NCBI GenBank assembly: GCA_022072055.1 | Contig: JAJVIK010000020.1 | Span: 62,001-126,000 of the forward strand | Direction: 5' to 3' | DNA from: a bacterium | Lineage (GTDB): Bacteria > Hinthialibacterota > Hinthialibacteria > OLB16 | DNA length: 64,000 nt | The notes under the pieces: generated by a model | The model's database searches: none | Seen by the model: only the letters and a program-made list of their open reading frames with translations | Told to the model about the DNA's origin: nothing | Shown here: one piece after another, positions 47,726-56,088 of the stretch | Layout of the letters: each line of letters starts with the position of its first letter | Numbering within the stretch: the first letter of the stretch is position 1 | Made by a program: the position numbers and the translations under genes

Positions 47726-49159
47726 TCAAAAAGTAACCCGTTCCACCTTGCCCGCCACAAGCCGGAACGGCTTGGAGAGCAGCGAGGCCCGGCCCACTTG
47801 AGCCTGATAGGTTCCAGGCTTCACCCGATGGAAGTAAAACCGGCCATTGGCGTCGGTTCGGGTTTCCGCGAGCTTGCGGCGGTCCCCATCCAGAAGTAGA
47901 ACCGGAAAACCCCCGCGATGCTGGGGGTCGCGCCCCGCCACGATCCCCGTGGTGGGACGATTGAGCCAGCCCGGGGAGGGGACCGGAGCCGGGTCCTGGA
48001 ACAATGACCCGGAGATCTCACGCAATACATACTGGGGCTCCCGCTCGCTCGACTCGGCCTGATTGTAACTGAACAGCGCCACCCCATCCGCGCCCAGGCG
48101 TTCCGCGACCTCGGCTTGACGTTTGGTGCCTTCAAGCGGGTTCAGCCACGCCCCCAAGCCTACAATCAGGTGACGGTCGGTGTTGGTCGCGCGCGCCAGT
48201 TTCACCCAGTCCACGAAATCCTGGGACTGTCCGGGGTCATTGGCGCGCTTGTAGTCCATCGGCACATTGATGTCGATCAGCCCCTCCCGGACCCAACCGA
48301 CCCAGTCTTGCAGGGCATCCTTGTAGGCGCGGGTCTTAGTGAAATCCCCATCCGGAATCCCGCCCCAAGTGATGGTGGCGGCTGAGAGGGCGATCCCGGG
48401 ACGAATATCTCGAATCTCGCCGGAGATCCGGCGCACGATCGCGGTGACCTGCTCGCGACGCCAAGCCGACCATTGGGGATCGGACGGGGCGGGGACATCC
48501 TTCCGTCCGGTTTCCTTCTGAAACCGAAACAAGGCCGCCGGGTTGTATCCCCAGTCCGCGGTCGGGTAGCGGATGTAATCCAGATGCAGGCCATCGACGG
48601 GATAGTTGGTGACCAACTCCTTGGCCACATTGACCACGAAATCCTGAACCTCGGGATGGCCCGGGTCCAGAAAATGGTTGCTTTCGGCATCCTGCTTGCC
48701 CCCCTTGTGGGTCTTCGAAAGCCACTCCGGGTGGGCATGAGTCACATGTTGCGGTTTCTGGTCCTTGGGCGGGAAGGGTTTCTCCTTCCAAGCCCTGAGG
48801 GCGACCATCCAGGCGTGGACTTCCAAGGGGCGGAGCTTTGAATTCCTCGTTTTGGCGAAGCGCAGCGCGGTTCCGAGAGGGTCATAGTTCGGGTCTGTCA
48901 GGGAGGTGGCCCGGGGGAGCCATTGGCTACGGTGGTGAGCGTCCATGGTCTTTACGGCTTCGACAAAAACCAGGTTGAAGTTGTGTTGACGCAGGCGTTC
49001 GAAGGTGAGACGACAGGTTGCCTCATCCAGAAAACCCGGATTCCAGGAGTCGAGCCAAATCGCGCGATATTCCGACGCGGACATGACGGTGGATGCCCAG
49101 CCGAACAAAAACGGTAAGGCGAGCAGGCGCGAAAGGACCCGCGTGGCGCCGATCTGCAT
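47726..49159 (-). CDS. glycoside hydrolase-like protein (GHL10/YngK type)
   Basis: 477 residues from the ATG at 49159, chosen for GGGAGG 8 bases upstream and for the signal peptide it opens (LSRLLALPFLFGWASTVMSA). The catalytic TIM barrel starts YRAIWLDSWNPGFLD and includes NLVFVEAVKTMDAH, the conserved DGLHLDYIRYP and DINVPMDYKR, as in GHL10 (UPF0748) proteins thought to act on glycans. A short C-terminal carboxypeptidase-regulatory-like sheet (residues about 405-477) follows. The substrate is unknown. Confidence 0.84.
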   Translation of the reverse strand: MQIGATRVLSRLLALPFLFGWASTVMSASEYRAIWLDSWNPGFLDEATCRLTFERLRQHNFNLVFVEAVKTMDAHHRSQWLPRATSLTDPNYDPLGTALRFAKTRNSKLRPLEVHAWMVALRAWKEKPFPPKDQKPQHVTHAHPEWLSKTHKGGKQDAESNHFLDPGHPEVQDFVVNVAKELVTNYPVDGLHLDYIRYPTADWGYNPAALFRFQKETGRKDVPAPSDPQWSAWRREQVTAIVRRISGEIRDIRPGIALSAATITWGGIPDGDFTKTRAYKDALQDWVGWVREGLIDINVPMDYKRANDPGQSQDFVDWVKLARATNTDRHLIVGLGAWLNPLEGTKRQAEVAERLGADGVALFSYNQAESSEREPQYVLREISGSLFQDPAPVPSPGWLNRPTTGIVAGRDPQHRGGFPVLLLDGDRRKLAETRTDANGRFYFHRVKPGTYQAQVGRASLLSKPFRLVAGKVERVTF

Positions 49160-49230
49160 GGAAACTGCCTCCCCTCGGTTATTTCGCGTCCGGAGCATTC
49201 CCAACGGAACGATTCCCCTCCGGCAAGGTC

Positions 49231-50322
49231 TCACCCACGCGAAACAGGCGCGATATCCGCGCGACTCCATGTCAACTTCAGAGTTTCCTTGAGATATTCT
49301 AGCCCAACTCCATCTTTCAAGCCAAGTTCAATCATAATCGGAACCTCCTCCGCAGTCCACCCCGTTGTGAACTCCGCCAGTCGGACCGCATCCTTGGCCG
49401 TGGTCACCAACCGGAGCCCTCGTTCCCGCGCGAGCCGTCGCTCCGCTTCAGCCTCTTCTCGCGTGAAGGCATGGTGGTCGCGAAAGATGGAATGGGAGTG
49501 CACGTGCAGCCCCACGGCGCGCGCGGTGGCCTCGAAACCCGAGGGCGAGGCGATCCCGGAAAGGAGCCTCGCGGGACGGTCCCTCGGAAGGGTCTCCAGC
49601 GGCAGCCAATCCTCATCCGCCAGCGGACGCCAAGCGGTCGGTTCCAAATCAATCTCAAAATCAGGGGTCGGCAAATGGGGTCCCAGCGGGGATACGGACA
49701 ATCCCGCGCGTCGCGCCAGGCCGATGGCATCCGCGCGATCAAGAGCGGCGGGAGGCTCCCGAAGCGGACCTCGCGGGAGGAGCCTTCCATTCCCCAGCCC
49801 TATCGCGGCATCCACCAGCACGAGATCCAGATCGCGCGCCAGCGCCAGATGCTGAAAGCCATCATCGAGGATGAAGAAATCGATCCACGGCTCCCGTTCA
49901 AGCGCCAAGCGCCCAGCTTGGGCGCGGTCCCGGCCCACATAAACACAGCCGCTTCGGAGTCCTTGCGCCAGCAGAGTCGGTTCATCTCCGAAGAACCTCC
50001 AATCGCTCGGCCCCTTGGTCACCCGCGCGGGGGATTGGATGGAAACCCCATAACCCCGCGAGAGGACGCATGGGACAAGGCCTTCCCGTTCCGCCCACTG
50101 GGAAATCCACTGGACTAAGGGGGTCTTCCCCGACCCGCCCACGGTCAGATTCCCGACTGAGATCACGGGCCGTGGGAGGGTTTCCCGCCGAGCCAGTTTA
50201 CGCCGCTGATCCCAACGGAGTCCGGCGCGGTATCCGAGCTCGGCCACGGCAAGCGGGAGCTCCAGCAGTCTCCCCAAAAAGCCGGCCTCACCCCGCCAAA
50301 TACGTTCGATCAGTCGGACCAT
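49231..50322 (-). CDS. lpxK: tetraacyldisaccharide 4'-kinase (lipid A synthesis)
   Basis: 363 residues. LpxK phosphorylates the 4' position of the lipid A disaccharide at the inner membrane. It has an N-terminal hydrophobic helix (FLGRLLELPLAVAELGYRAG), the P-loop SVGNLTVGGSGKTP near 55-68, FILDDGFQHLALARDLDLVLVD and the C-terminal RDHHAFTREE. Its presence argues for a lipopolysaccharide outer membrane. Other lpx genes are not in the window. It is downstream of no close gene on this strand. Confidence 0.95.
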   Translation of the reverse strand: MVRLIERIWRGEAGFLGRLLELPLAVAELGYRAGLRWDQRRKLARRETLPRPVISVGNLTVGGSGKTPLVQWISQWAEREGLVPCVLSRGYGVSIQSPARVTKGPSDWRFFGDEPTLLAQGLRSGCVYVGRDRAQAGRLALEREPWIDFFILDDGFQHLALARDLDLVLVDAAIGLGNGRLLPRGPLREPPAALDRADAIGLARRAGLSVSPLGPHLPTPDFEIDLEPTAWRPLADEDWLPLETLPRDRPARLLSGIASPSGFEATARAVGLHVHSHSIFRDHHAFTREEAEAERRLARERGLRLVTTAKDAVRLAEFTTGWTAEEVPIMIELGLKDGVGLEYLKETLKLTWSRADIAPVSRG

Positions 50323-50363
50323 GAGCGCTCCATCTTAGCAGCTCGGCCAGGAAACTCAGCCGC

Positions 50364-50392
50364 TTGACTTTTCGAGTTTACCCGATAGACTC
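50364..50392 (+). promoter_or_regulatory. Rrf2 gene promoter with candidate operator
   Basis: TTGACT (50364-50369) and TAGACT (50386-50391) are spaced by 16 bases. An inverted repeat GAGTTTA-CCCGA-TAGACTC (50374-50392, one mismatch) fills the spacer and the -10 box, a suitable site for autoregulation by the Rrf2 protein encoded just downstream. Confidence 0.5.
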
Positions 50393-50422
50393 CCTTTTCT
50401 CCATCGGAAAGATAGAGTAATC

Positions 50423-50884
50423 ATGCTCACCAAGAAGTCCAAGTACGCCCTCCAGGCCCTCCTGCACCTCGCGCGCCGTCACGGCCAGGGCCCGGTCTTG
50501 ATTTCCGACTTGGCGGATCAGGAAAGGATTCCCCGAAAATTCCTGGAGCTGATTCTCCTGGACCTGAAGAACGGGGGGATTCTCCAGAGCAAGAAGGGCA
50601 AGGGCGGGGGGTATGCCTTGGGGAAGAGTCCGACGGAGATTACCTTTGGGAGCGTGATCCGGATTCTCGAGGGGCCGCTAGCGCCGATCCCGTGCGTGAG
50701 CCAGATGGCCTACCGCCCGTGCGAGGAATGTCGGGATGAACTGACCTGCGGGATTCGCGTGGTCATGAAGGAAGTGCGCGACGCCACCGCGAGGATTTTG
50801 GACAGCACCACCCTGGCGGACGCCCTCCGGCGCGCCGAGTGGCAAAGCCGCGAGGAAGGCGCGGCGCTGATGTATTACATCTGA
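50423..50884 (+). CDS. Rrf2-family transcriptional regulator
   Basis: 153 residues, the usual length. The N-terminal winged helix shows KSKYALQALLHLA, IPRKFLELILLDLKNGGIL and KGKGGGYALGK. The sensor region has cysteines in PCVSQMAYRPCEECRDELTC (near residues 92-111), as in Rrf2 proteins that bind an Fe-S cluster or sense cysteine metabolism. It heads a three-gene cassette with DUF2061 and a sulfatase, so it may respond to sulfur status. Confidence 0.88.
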   Translation: MLTKKSKYALQALLHLARRHGQGPVLISDLADQERIPRKFLELILLDLKNGGILQSKKGKGGGYALGKSPTEITFGSVIRILEGPLAPIPCVSQMAYRPCEECRDELTCGIRVVMKEVRDATARILDSTTLADALRRAEWQSREEGAALMYYI

Positions 50885-50887
50885 ATC

Positions 50888-51136
50888 ATGGATGGAGACT
50901 CGAAAGTGAAAGTGATGGATTCCCACCGGAGAAGCATCGCCAAGGCTCTGACCTATCGGGTGATGGGGTTTGTGGTCACGCTCGGGGTGGCCTACGCGGT
51001 GACCGAGAGCACATCCACCGCCGCGACCATCGGGGCGGCGGACACTCTGGCCAAAATCTTTGCGTACTATGCTCACGAAAGAATGTGGACATACCTCCCT
51101 TTTGGAAGAAGACAGGAGCCGGAGTACGAGATTTGA
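50888..51136 (+). CDS. DUF2061 small membrane protein
   Basis: 82 residues starting 3 bases after the Rrf2 stop. The DUF2061 signature is complete: SIAKALTYRVMGFVVTLGVA, then ATIGAADTLAKIFAYYAHER and MWTYLPFGR. It has two membrane helices. DUF2061 genes are often found near sulfate-assimilation genes; the molecular role is unknown. An internal ATG at 50915 could be the start. Confidence 0.85.
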   Translation: MDGDSKVKVMDSHRRSIAKALTYRVMGFVVTLGVAYAVTESTSTAATIGAADTLAKIFAYYAHERMWTYLPFGRRQEPEYEI

Positions 51137-51158
51137 GCCGATGACCGGAGGTGGGAAA

Positions 51159-52496
51159 ATGGACTCGATGGCGACACGGTTCCTGGGAATCCTGATTGCA
51201 CTGGCGGCCGCGTTTGCCGATGTCGAGGCCACAGCCACCGAACATCGCCCACCGAATTTCATCCTCATCTACGCGGATGACCTCGGCTATGGCGACCTGG
51301 GCTGCTATGGCAACACCGAGATCGCCACCCCGAACCTGGACCGCATGGCGGCGGAGGGGTTGCGCTTCACCAGCTTCTATTCGTGCTCCCCGGTTTGCAC
51401 GCCCTCCCGCGCCGGGTTGCTCACCGGCCGCTATCCGATCCGAAGCGGACTCACCCATGTGCTCTTCCCCTACTCGAAGACGGGAATCGAGGACTCCGAG
51501 ATCACCCTCGCGGAGGCGCTCAAGGAGAAAGGCTATGCGACCGCGTGCGTGGGCAAGTGGCACCTCGGACATCTGCCCGAGTTTCTCCCGACCCAGCACG
51601 GCTTCGACCAGTATTACGGCATCCCCTACAGCAACGACATGCATGTCGCCGAACGCGGCGATCCCCCGCTTCCGCTGATGCGCGGGACCGAGATCATCGA
51701 GCAGCCAGCAGACCAGGACACCTTGACCCGGCGCTACACCGAGGAGTCCATCCGATTCATCACCGAGAACAGGGATCGCCCCTTCTTTCTCTACCTCCCG
51801 CACACGATGGTTCATGTGCCGCTCCATGTCTCCCCGGAGTTCGCCGGGAAATCCAAGCGCGGGCTGTATGGGGACGCCGTGGAGGAGGTCGATTGGAGCG
51901 TGGGGCGGATTCTCACGGCCCTCAGGGAACTGGGGCTTGAGGAAAACACGCTGGTGATCTTCACCAGCGACAACGGTCCCTGGTTGATCAAGAAGGAGCA
52001 TGGTGGCGTCGCCGGCCCGCTCCGAAACGGCAAGGGAACAGTCTTTGAGGGGGGCGTGCGGGAGCCGTGCGTGGTTCGATGGCCCGGAAAGATCAAAGCC
52101 GGGACAGTCACGCATGAAGCCGCGATGAATGTGGACCTGTTCCCGACCTTTGTCGCGCTCGCCGGGGGGACAGTGACGGGGGACCGTGCGCCGGACGGCA
52201 AGGACATCAGCCCGGTCTTCTTCGGAACCGGCAAACGCGCGGACCAGGAGTTCTTCTTCTATCACGGTTCGGAGCTAAGGGCGCATCGCTCCGGACCTTG
52301 GAAGTATTACAGGCCCTTCAAGGAGACGGTGAAGGAGAAGGAGCTCGAACACCCGGAGATGCTCTTCAACCTGGAGGCGGACCTTTCCGAAACCACCAAC
52401 CTCGCGGACAAACAACCGGAGATCGCGGCTCGTCTCGCGGGTGAGATGACGGAGTTCGAGAAAGGGCTGGGCGCGGTCCCGGAATCGAAACGGTAA
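51159..52496 (+). CDS. arylsulfatase (formylglycine-dependent)
   Basis: 445 residues from the ATG at 51159, with GGAGGTG six bases upstream. A signal peptide opens it (FLGILIALAAAFADVEATAT). The sulfatase fold shows IYADDLGYGDLGCYGN with the metal-binding Asp pair, the modification site CTPSRAGLLTGRYP with Cys80 becoming formylglycine, GKWHLGHLPEFLP and IFTSDNGPW. It cleaves a sulfate ester, probably from a polysaccharide, in the periplasm or outside. No formylglycine-generating enzyme is in the window. It is the third gene of the Rrf2 cassette. Confidence 0.93.
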   Translation: MDSMATRFLGILIALAAAFADVEATATEHRPPNFILIYADDLGYGDLGCYGNTEIATPNLDRMAAEGLRFTSFYSCSPVCTPSRAGLLTGRYPIRSGLTHVLFPYSKTGIEDSEITLAEALKEKGYATACVGKWHLGHLPEFLPTQHGFDQYYGIPYSNDMHVAERGDPPLPLMRGTEIIEQPADQDTLTRRYTEESIRFITENRDRPFFLYLPHTMVHVPLHVSPEFAGKSKRGLYGDAVEEVDWSVGRILTALRELGLEENTLVIFTSDNGPWLIKKEHGGVAGPLRNGKGTVFEGGVREPCVVRWPGKIKAGTVTHEAAMNVDLFPTFVALAGGTVTGDRAPDGKDISPVFFGTGKRADQEFFFYHGSELRAHRSGPWKYYRPFKETVKEKELEHPEMLFNLEADLSETTNLADKQPEIAARLAGEMTEFEKGLGAVPESKR

Positions 52497-52510
52497 GCGG
52501 GTTCGAGCGA

Positions 52511-55270
52511 CTACCGAAGAAGCGCCTGGAGCGGTTCCGGGGTGGCCTCGGCGGTCCAGATCAGGGACTCCGAGGGAATTGCCAGTCGGTAGTGGCCCGC
52601 GCGGTCGCTTTCGATCCAGGCCGAATGGCCTGGGGGAGGCGGCCCCAGGCGCGCGCGCAGGTCGCTGATCCGCTGCGAGAGGTGCTCGGGATCGACCCCC
52701 AGCGCCTTCTTGGGAACCCAACCTTCGCTGTCCCCATTGAACCTTCCGCGAACCAAGCGCAGCAGGAGCTCCGCCCCACGCATCCCCATGAGCGCCTCTT
52801 GCTTCCAAGTCCTGGCCAGGAAGTAAGCCCCGCGAGTCTCGAAGTCCACGCACAGGAGCGCGGGACGGGCGCCCCTCGCCGCCTCCCCGTTCTTGGGGAG
52901 ACGGGAGGGGCTGGAGGTGGGGGCTTGGGCTGAGTTCGATGGGGGATTTGGGGGATGGCCGCTTGACCTTTGAGATTTCCTTCCGTTCCCGCGCGAGAGA
53001 ATCTCCTCCACAAAGGCGCGCACGCGCCCGAACCGCGAGGGCGAAAGGATTCGAGGGAAGTCCGCGGGATTCGCGGTAAGCAGGTCACGCGGGTGATGGA
53101 GTTCGCGGGCAAGGAGGATCTTGCGGTCCCGTTCGAGGAGATCCGAGGGAATCAGCTCCCAGGCCAAGGCCTCTTCCGGAAGTCCGCACCCGACCCGGCG
53201 CGCGAGTCCGCGCAGCGCCGCGCATCCCTCCGCGGAGCGCCCGCGCGCGCGCCAGATGTCCGCGAGCGCCTCCAGCAGCCAGCGCGCCCCTTCGCCAACC
53301 GCGTGCAGGCTCCCCGGCGAGAATCCGAGACGCTCCCGAAGGCGCGGGACAGGCTCGCCCGAGGCCCAAGCATGGAGTGCGCTAGCGAGCTTGGCGGCAT
53401 CCTCGGCGCGCCTTGAGACCGAGCCTTCCTCGGTCCAGCGTCCCCCCAGCGAATGCAGGCTCTCCCAACCCAGGCGCTCGCGCGCCTGCTCGACCCACCG
53501 CGCGCGCGCCTCGGGCTGGATTTCGCGCGGCCAGGACCATTCCTGGGTCTCCTCGGCGCCCGCGATCACCAAGAGGGCGAGAAGGTCGGAGGGGACATTC
53601 CCCTCGAAGCGTTGAACCCACTCGGCGAAGGTCCGAGCGGTCTCGAAGGAGAACCCGCGCAGCGCCACGACCCGCCCCAGCGGCGAGAGCTCGAAGCGCT
53701 CCCCCTCCGCATCGGGTGTGGGCAGCGCTTCGAGCAAGCCGAGGCTCCTCGCGCGCTCGATCCCTTCCGCCAAGCGCTGTTCGAGATGCGGCAGGGGAAT
53801 CGCCTTGGAGGAGAGGAGACCCGCGAGCAAGTCGAGGAGTTTTTTCGAGGTGTCTTGTCCCAAGGCCACCCCGGCGAGCAGGTGTGGTCCCAGATCGCCA
53901 GCCAGGAGTGTGGGGCGCAGCCTTGGGGCCAGGTCGGTCCAATAGAATCTCCGGTAGAGGTCCCACTCCCGCTGGTTCCGCGCGACCAGCAGCGCGCGAC
54001 CATGCGCCTCACCCAGGCCGAGCCGCCCGGCGCGACCGGCCATGTTTCGGACAAGAGCCTCCGGGAGCAGCGATAGGTCCCCGGCCTGCCCGCTCCGATT
54101 CCAGACAAAGGGGTGAATCAGCACGCTCCGGGCGGGGAGGTTGACCCCCATGGCGAGGGTGGAGGTGCAACACAGGATCCGCACCGCCCCGGAGCGAAAA
54201 GCCTCCTCCACCAGCGCACGGCTTCGGGGCGAACAGTCCGCGTGGTGGAAAGCGACCCCCTCGGAAAGGCAGAACTGAAGGGATTCATCCTCGAGATCCT
54301 CGGCTCCCTCGGGGAGTTGACCCACCGAACCCAGAAAGGGGGCCGCTTCGGCGAGCAGTCGCGCGGCTTGCTCGGCCTCGCGCCGGGTGGGGAGGAACAG
54401 GAGCACCGAACCATCCTCGTTGGAAAGCCCGACCGCAAGACGGAGCAGGTCTCCCTCGACTCCCCCTTCGGGATCGGAGATCGGCAGCGCCTCGGCCTCC
54501 ACCAAGCCGGTGTTGTGGGAGCGATAGATGGAGACCCAGATGTTGGCCACGCTTGGGGGGCGTTGGACGCCATATTCCTCCAGCGCCGTTCGCGCGAGTT
54601 CCCCATCCGCGAGGACAATTCCTTGGCGCAGATCGATGGGCCGTCGCCGCGCGGTGAGGATCCGCCCCCCAAAGTCGTCGATCAGCGGGTCATCCGGGGC
54701 GATCACGCCGAGCAGGCCGATCCGCCGCACGCGAGGGACCCCGCGCTTGAGCAAGGCGAGCAGGAATTCAAGGTCCGGGCCGCGCGCCTGGTCCTCCACC
54801 CCCTGGAGTTCATCCACCACCGCCACGCCGATCCCGCGAAGGAAGGTCGGTTCACGCAGCGCGAGGTGTTTGAGCTTCTCGTGGATCAGAACCGCAATGT
54901 CGTAGTCCCCGCGCTCCAGGTCCGAGAGATGCTCGGAATACTCGCCGGTGGCGAGGCGGATTCGGAGACCGTATTTGGCGTAGCGGCGACTGAAGAGCTC
55001 GAACTTCTCGCGGGCGAGGGCCTTGAGGGGAACGGAAAAGACCGCGCGCTTGCCGAGCAGCGCCGCTCCGACCCCGGCCAGCTCGCCGATGAGGGTCTTG
55101 CCGCAAGAGGTGGGGAGGGAGACCAGCAGGTCCTCTTCACCGAGGAGGTTGCAGCGCAGGACCGCCTCGACCTGCGGCTCGAGCAGTTCGGTGACCCCAT
55201 CGGCCTTGAGGGCTTCGAGGATGCCCTTGGGGAACCCGAAACGGGAGAGGATCTCAATCGACGCGGACAT
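52511..55270 (-). CDS. Ski2-like (Hel308/Brr2-type) superfamily 2 helicase
   Basis: 919 residues from the ATG at 55270; any earlier start would run antisense through the ParD gene. The helicase core shows SLPTSCGKTLIGEL (Walker A near 47-52), VPLKALAREK, VVDELQGVED (a DELQ variant of the DExH box), FLPTRREAEQAARLL, ILCCTSTLAMGVNLPA and MAGRAGRLG. The C-terminus beyond residue 550 is helical and ends in a winged-helix-like segment (GWVPKKALGVDPEHLSQRIS). Hel308-type enzymes unwind stalled forks. Its promoter carries the palindrome also found at recQ. Confidence 0.88.
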   Translation of the reverse strand: MSASIEILSRFGFPKGILEALKADGVTELLEPQVEAVLRCNLLGEEDLLVSLPTSCGKTLIGELAGVGAALLGKRAVFSVPLKALAREKFELFSRRYAKYGLRIRLATGEYSEHLSDLERGDYDIAVLIHEKLKHLALREPTFLRGIGVAVVDELQGVEDQARGPDLEFLLALLKRGVPRVRRIGLLGVIAPDDPLIDDFGGRILTARRRPIDLRQGIVLADGELARTALEEYGVQRPPSVANIWVSIYRSHNTGLVEAEALPISDPEGGVEGDLLRLAVGLSNEDGSVLLFLPTRREAEQAARLLAEAAPFLGSVGQLPEGAEDLEDESLQFCLSEGVAFHHADCSPRSRALVEEAFRSGAVRILCCTSTLAMGVNLPARSVLIHPFVWNRSGQAGDLSLLPEALVRNMAGRAGRLGLGEAHGRALLVARNQREWDLYRRFYWTDLAPRLRPTLLAGDLGPHLLAGVALGQDTSKKLLDLLAGLLSSKAIPLPHLEQRLAEGIERARSLGLLEALPTPDAEGERFELSPLGRVVALRGFSFETARTFAEWVQRFEGNVPSDLLALLVIAGAEETQEWSWPREIQPEARARWVEQARERLGWESLHSLGGRWTEEGSVSRRAEDAAKLASALHAWASGEPVPRLRERLGFSPGSLHAVGEGARWLLEALADIWRARGRSAEGCAALRGLARRVGCGLPEEALAWELIPSDLLERDRKILLARELHHPRDLLTANPADFPRILSPSRFGRVRAFVEEILSRGNGRKSQRSSGHPPNPPSNSAQAPTSSPSRLPKNGEAARGARPALLCVDFETRGAYFLARTWKQEALMGMRGAELLLRLVRGRFNGDSEGWVPKKALGVDPEHLSQRISDLRARLGPPPPGHSAWIESDRAGHYRLAIPSESLIWTAEATPEPLQALLR

Positions 55271-55305
55271 AGTGCATGTATATGCACTTTCCGTTTGGTT
55301 GTCAA
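55271..55305 (-). promoter_or_regulatory. helicase promoter with 18-bp palindromic operator
   Basis: On the minus strand TTGACA (55300-55305) and TATACA (55277-55282) are spaced by 17 bases. The palindrome AGTGCATATACATGCACT (55271-55288) covers the -10 box and touches the ATG at 55270. The expected transcript start is at or next to the A of ATG, so the mRNA is probably leaderless. The palindrome matches that at recQ (5896-5913) in 15 of 18 positions. Confidence 0.68.
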
Positions 55306-55408
55306 GGGAAAATTCCAGGTCGCGGGTGATCTTGCCGAAAAAATCGCCCAATTGAAGCGGCGTGCTTGAGCCGCCAAAATGATCTCGCGCAAGGAGGCGC
55401 CATGGAGC

Positions 55409-55672
55409 ATGGGTGCATTGACCATCGACATCCCCGAGCCGATCCAGAAATGGCTGGAGAGCCGTCTCGAAGGGAGTGAGTACAAGACCCCCGAGGAATA
55501 TGTTCTTTCTCTGCTTCGCGAAGAACGGAAACGGAGCGCGGAAGAGCGTCTGGAGGAGTTGCTGCTGGAAGGGTTGGAGAGCGGGCCGCCGATTGAGTAC
55601 ACGGAGGAATCCTGGAGGAAGAAGAAAGATGCCTTGGCGGAACGTCTCCGAGCACCGGCGGGGCACAAGTGA
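55409..55672 (+). CDS. parD: ParD-family antitoxin
   Basis: 87 residues from the ATG at 55409, which has AAGGAGG 11 bases upstream. The ribbon-helix-helix reads MGALTIDIPEPIQKWLESRL and YKTPEEYVLSLLREE, followed by a C-terminal toxin-binding helix (EESWRKKKDALAERLRA). It binds DNA and neutralises ParE. Its stop overlaps the GTG of parE by four bases (GTGA). It is divergent from the helicase gene. Confidence 0.85.
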   Translation: MGALTIDIPEPIQKWLESRLEGSEYKTPEEYVLSLLREERKRSAEERLEELLLEGLESGPPIEYTEESWRKKKDALAERLRAPAGHK

Positions 55673-55994
55673 AGCGTGCTCTCATCGTACGGCCCGCGGC
55701 GGACGCGGATATCGATGATATCTTTGATTACATCCGCGCTGACCGTCCAAGCGCCGCCCTCAGATTCCTGGACAGCTTCTGGTCATCAGCGGAAGGAATT
55801 CGCGGGTTTCCGGAAATCGGGGTGTTAAGGTACAAAGGTACAAGGATCACCCTCAGATGAGAGATCTCCGTATGTTCGCAATTGAGCGATTTGAGAAATA
55901 CCTGATCTTCTACCGTGTGACCGAGAGCGCCATCGAGGTTGTCCGTGTCCTGCACTCGGCACAAGATATCGAGGGGATATTAGTCCGCGATGAA
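55669..55994 (+). pseudogene. parE: ParE-family toxin broken by an 8-bp tandem duplication
   Basis: The frame starts at GTG 55669 (VKRALIVRPAADADIDDIFD) and stops early at 55858-55860. The remainder continues in another frame as MRDLRMFAIERFEKYLIFYR and RVLHSAQDIEGIFSPR, ending at 55994. At the break AGGTACAA is present twice in tandem (55828-55835 and 55836-55843). Deleting one copy restores LRYKDHPQMRDLRMF and a complete ParE of 105 residues. The toxin is therefore inactive in this copy, but could revert by slippage. Confidence 0.88.
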
Positions 55995-56059
55995 TCGCCG
56001 GGGGCATGACGATTCTCTGTTGGGTCGGGTCTGCCGGACAGCGCAAACGCCGCGTGGGA

Positions 56060-56075
56060 CAGGCTTCCTTGCCTG
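56060..56075. repeat. small palindrome
   Basis: CAGGC-TTCCTT-GCCTG, in the gap between the parE remnant and the end of the next minus-strand gene. It belongs to the set of short GC-rich palindromes seen in this window. Confidence 0.45.
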
Positions 56076-56088
56076 CCGCTCCGTGGAT

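Noticed and set aside
55306-55369. Plus-strand peptide KFQVAGDLAEKIAQLKRRA before parD
   Set aside because: It reads like an antitoxin C-terminus, but no start is available without running antisense through the helicase gene and crossing its promoter. It is too short to call.
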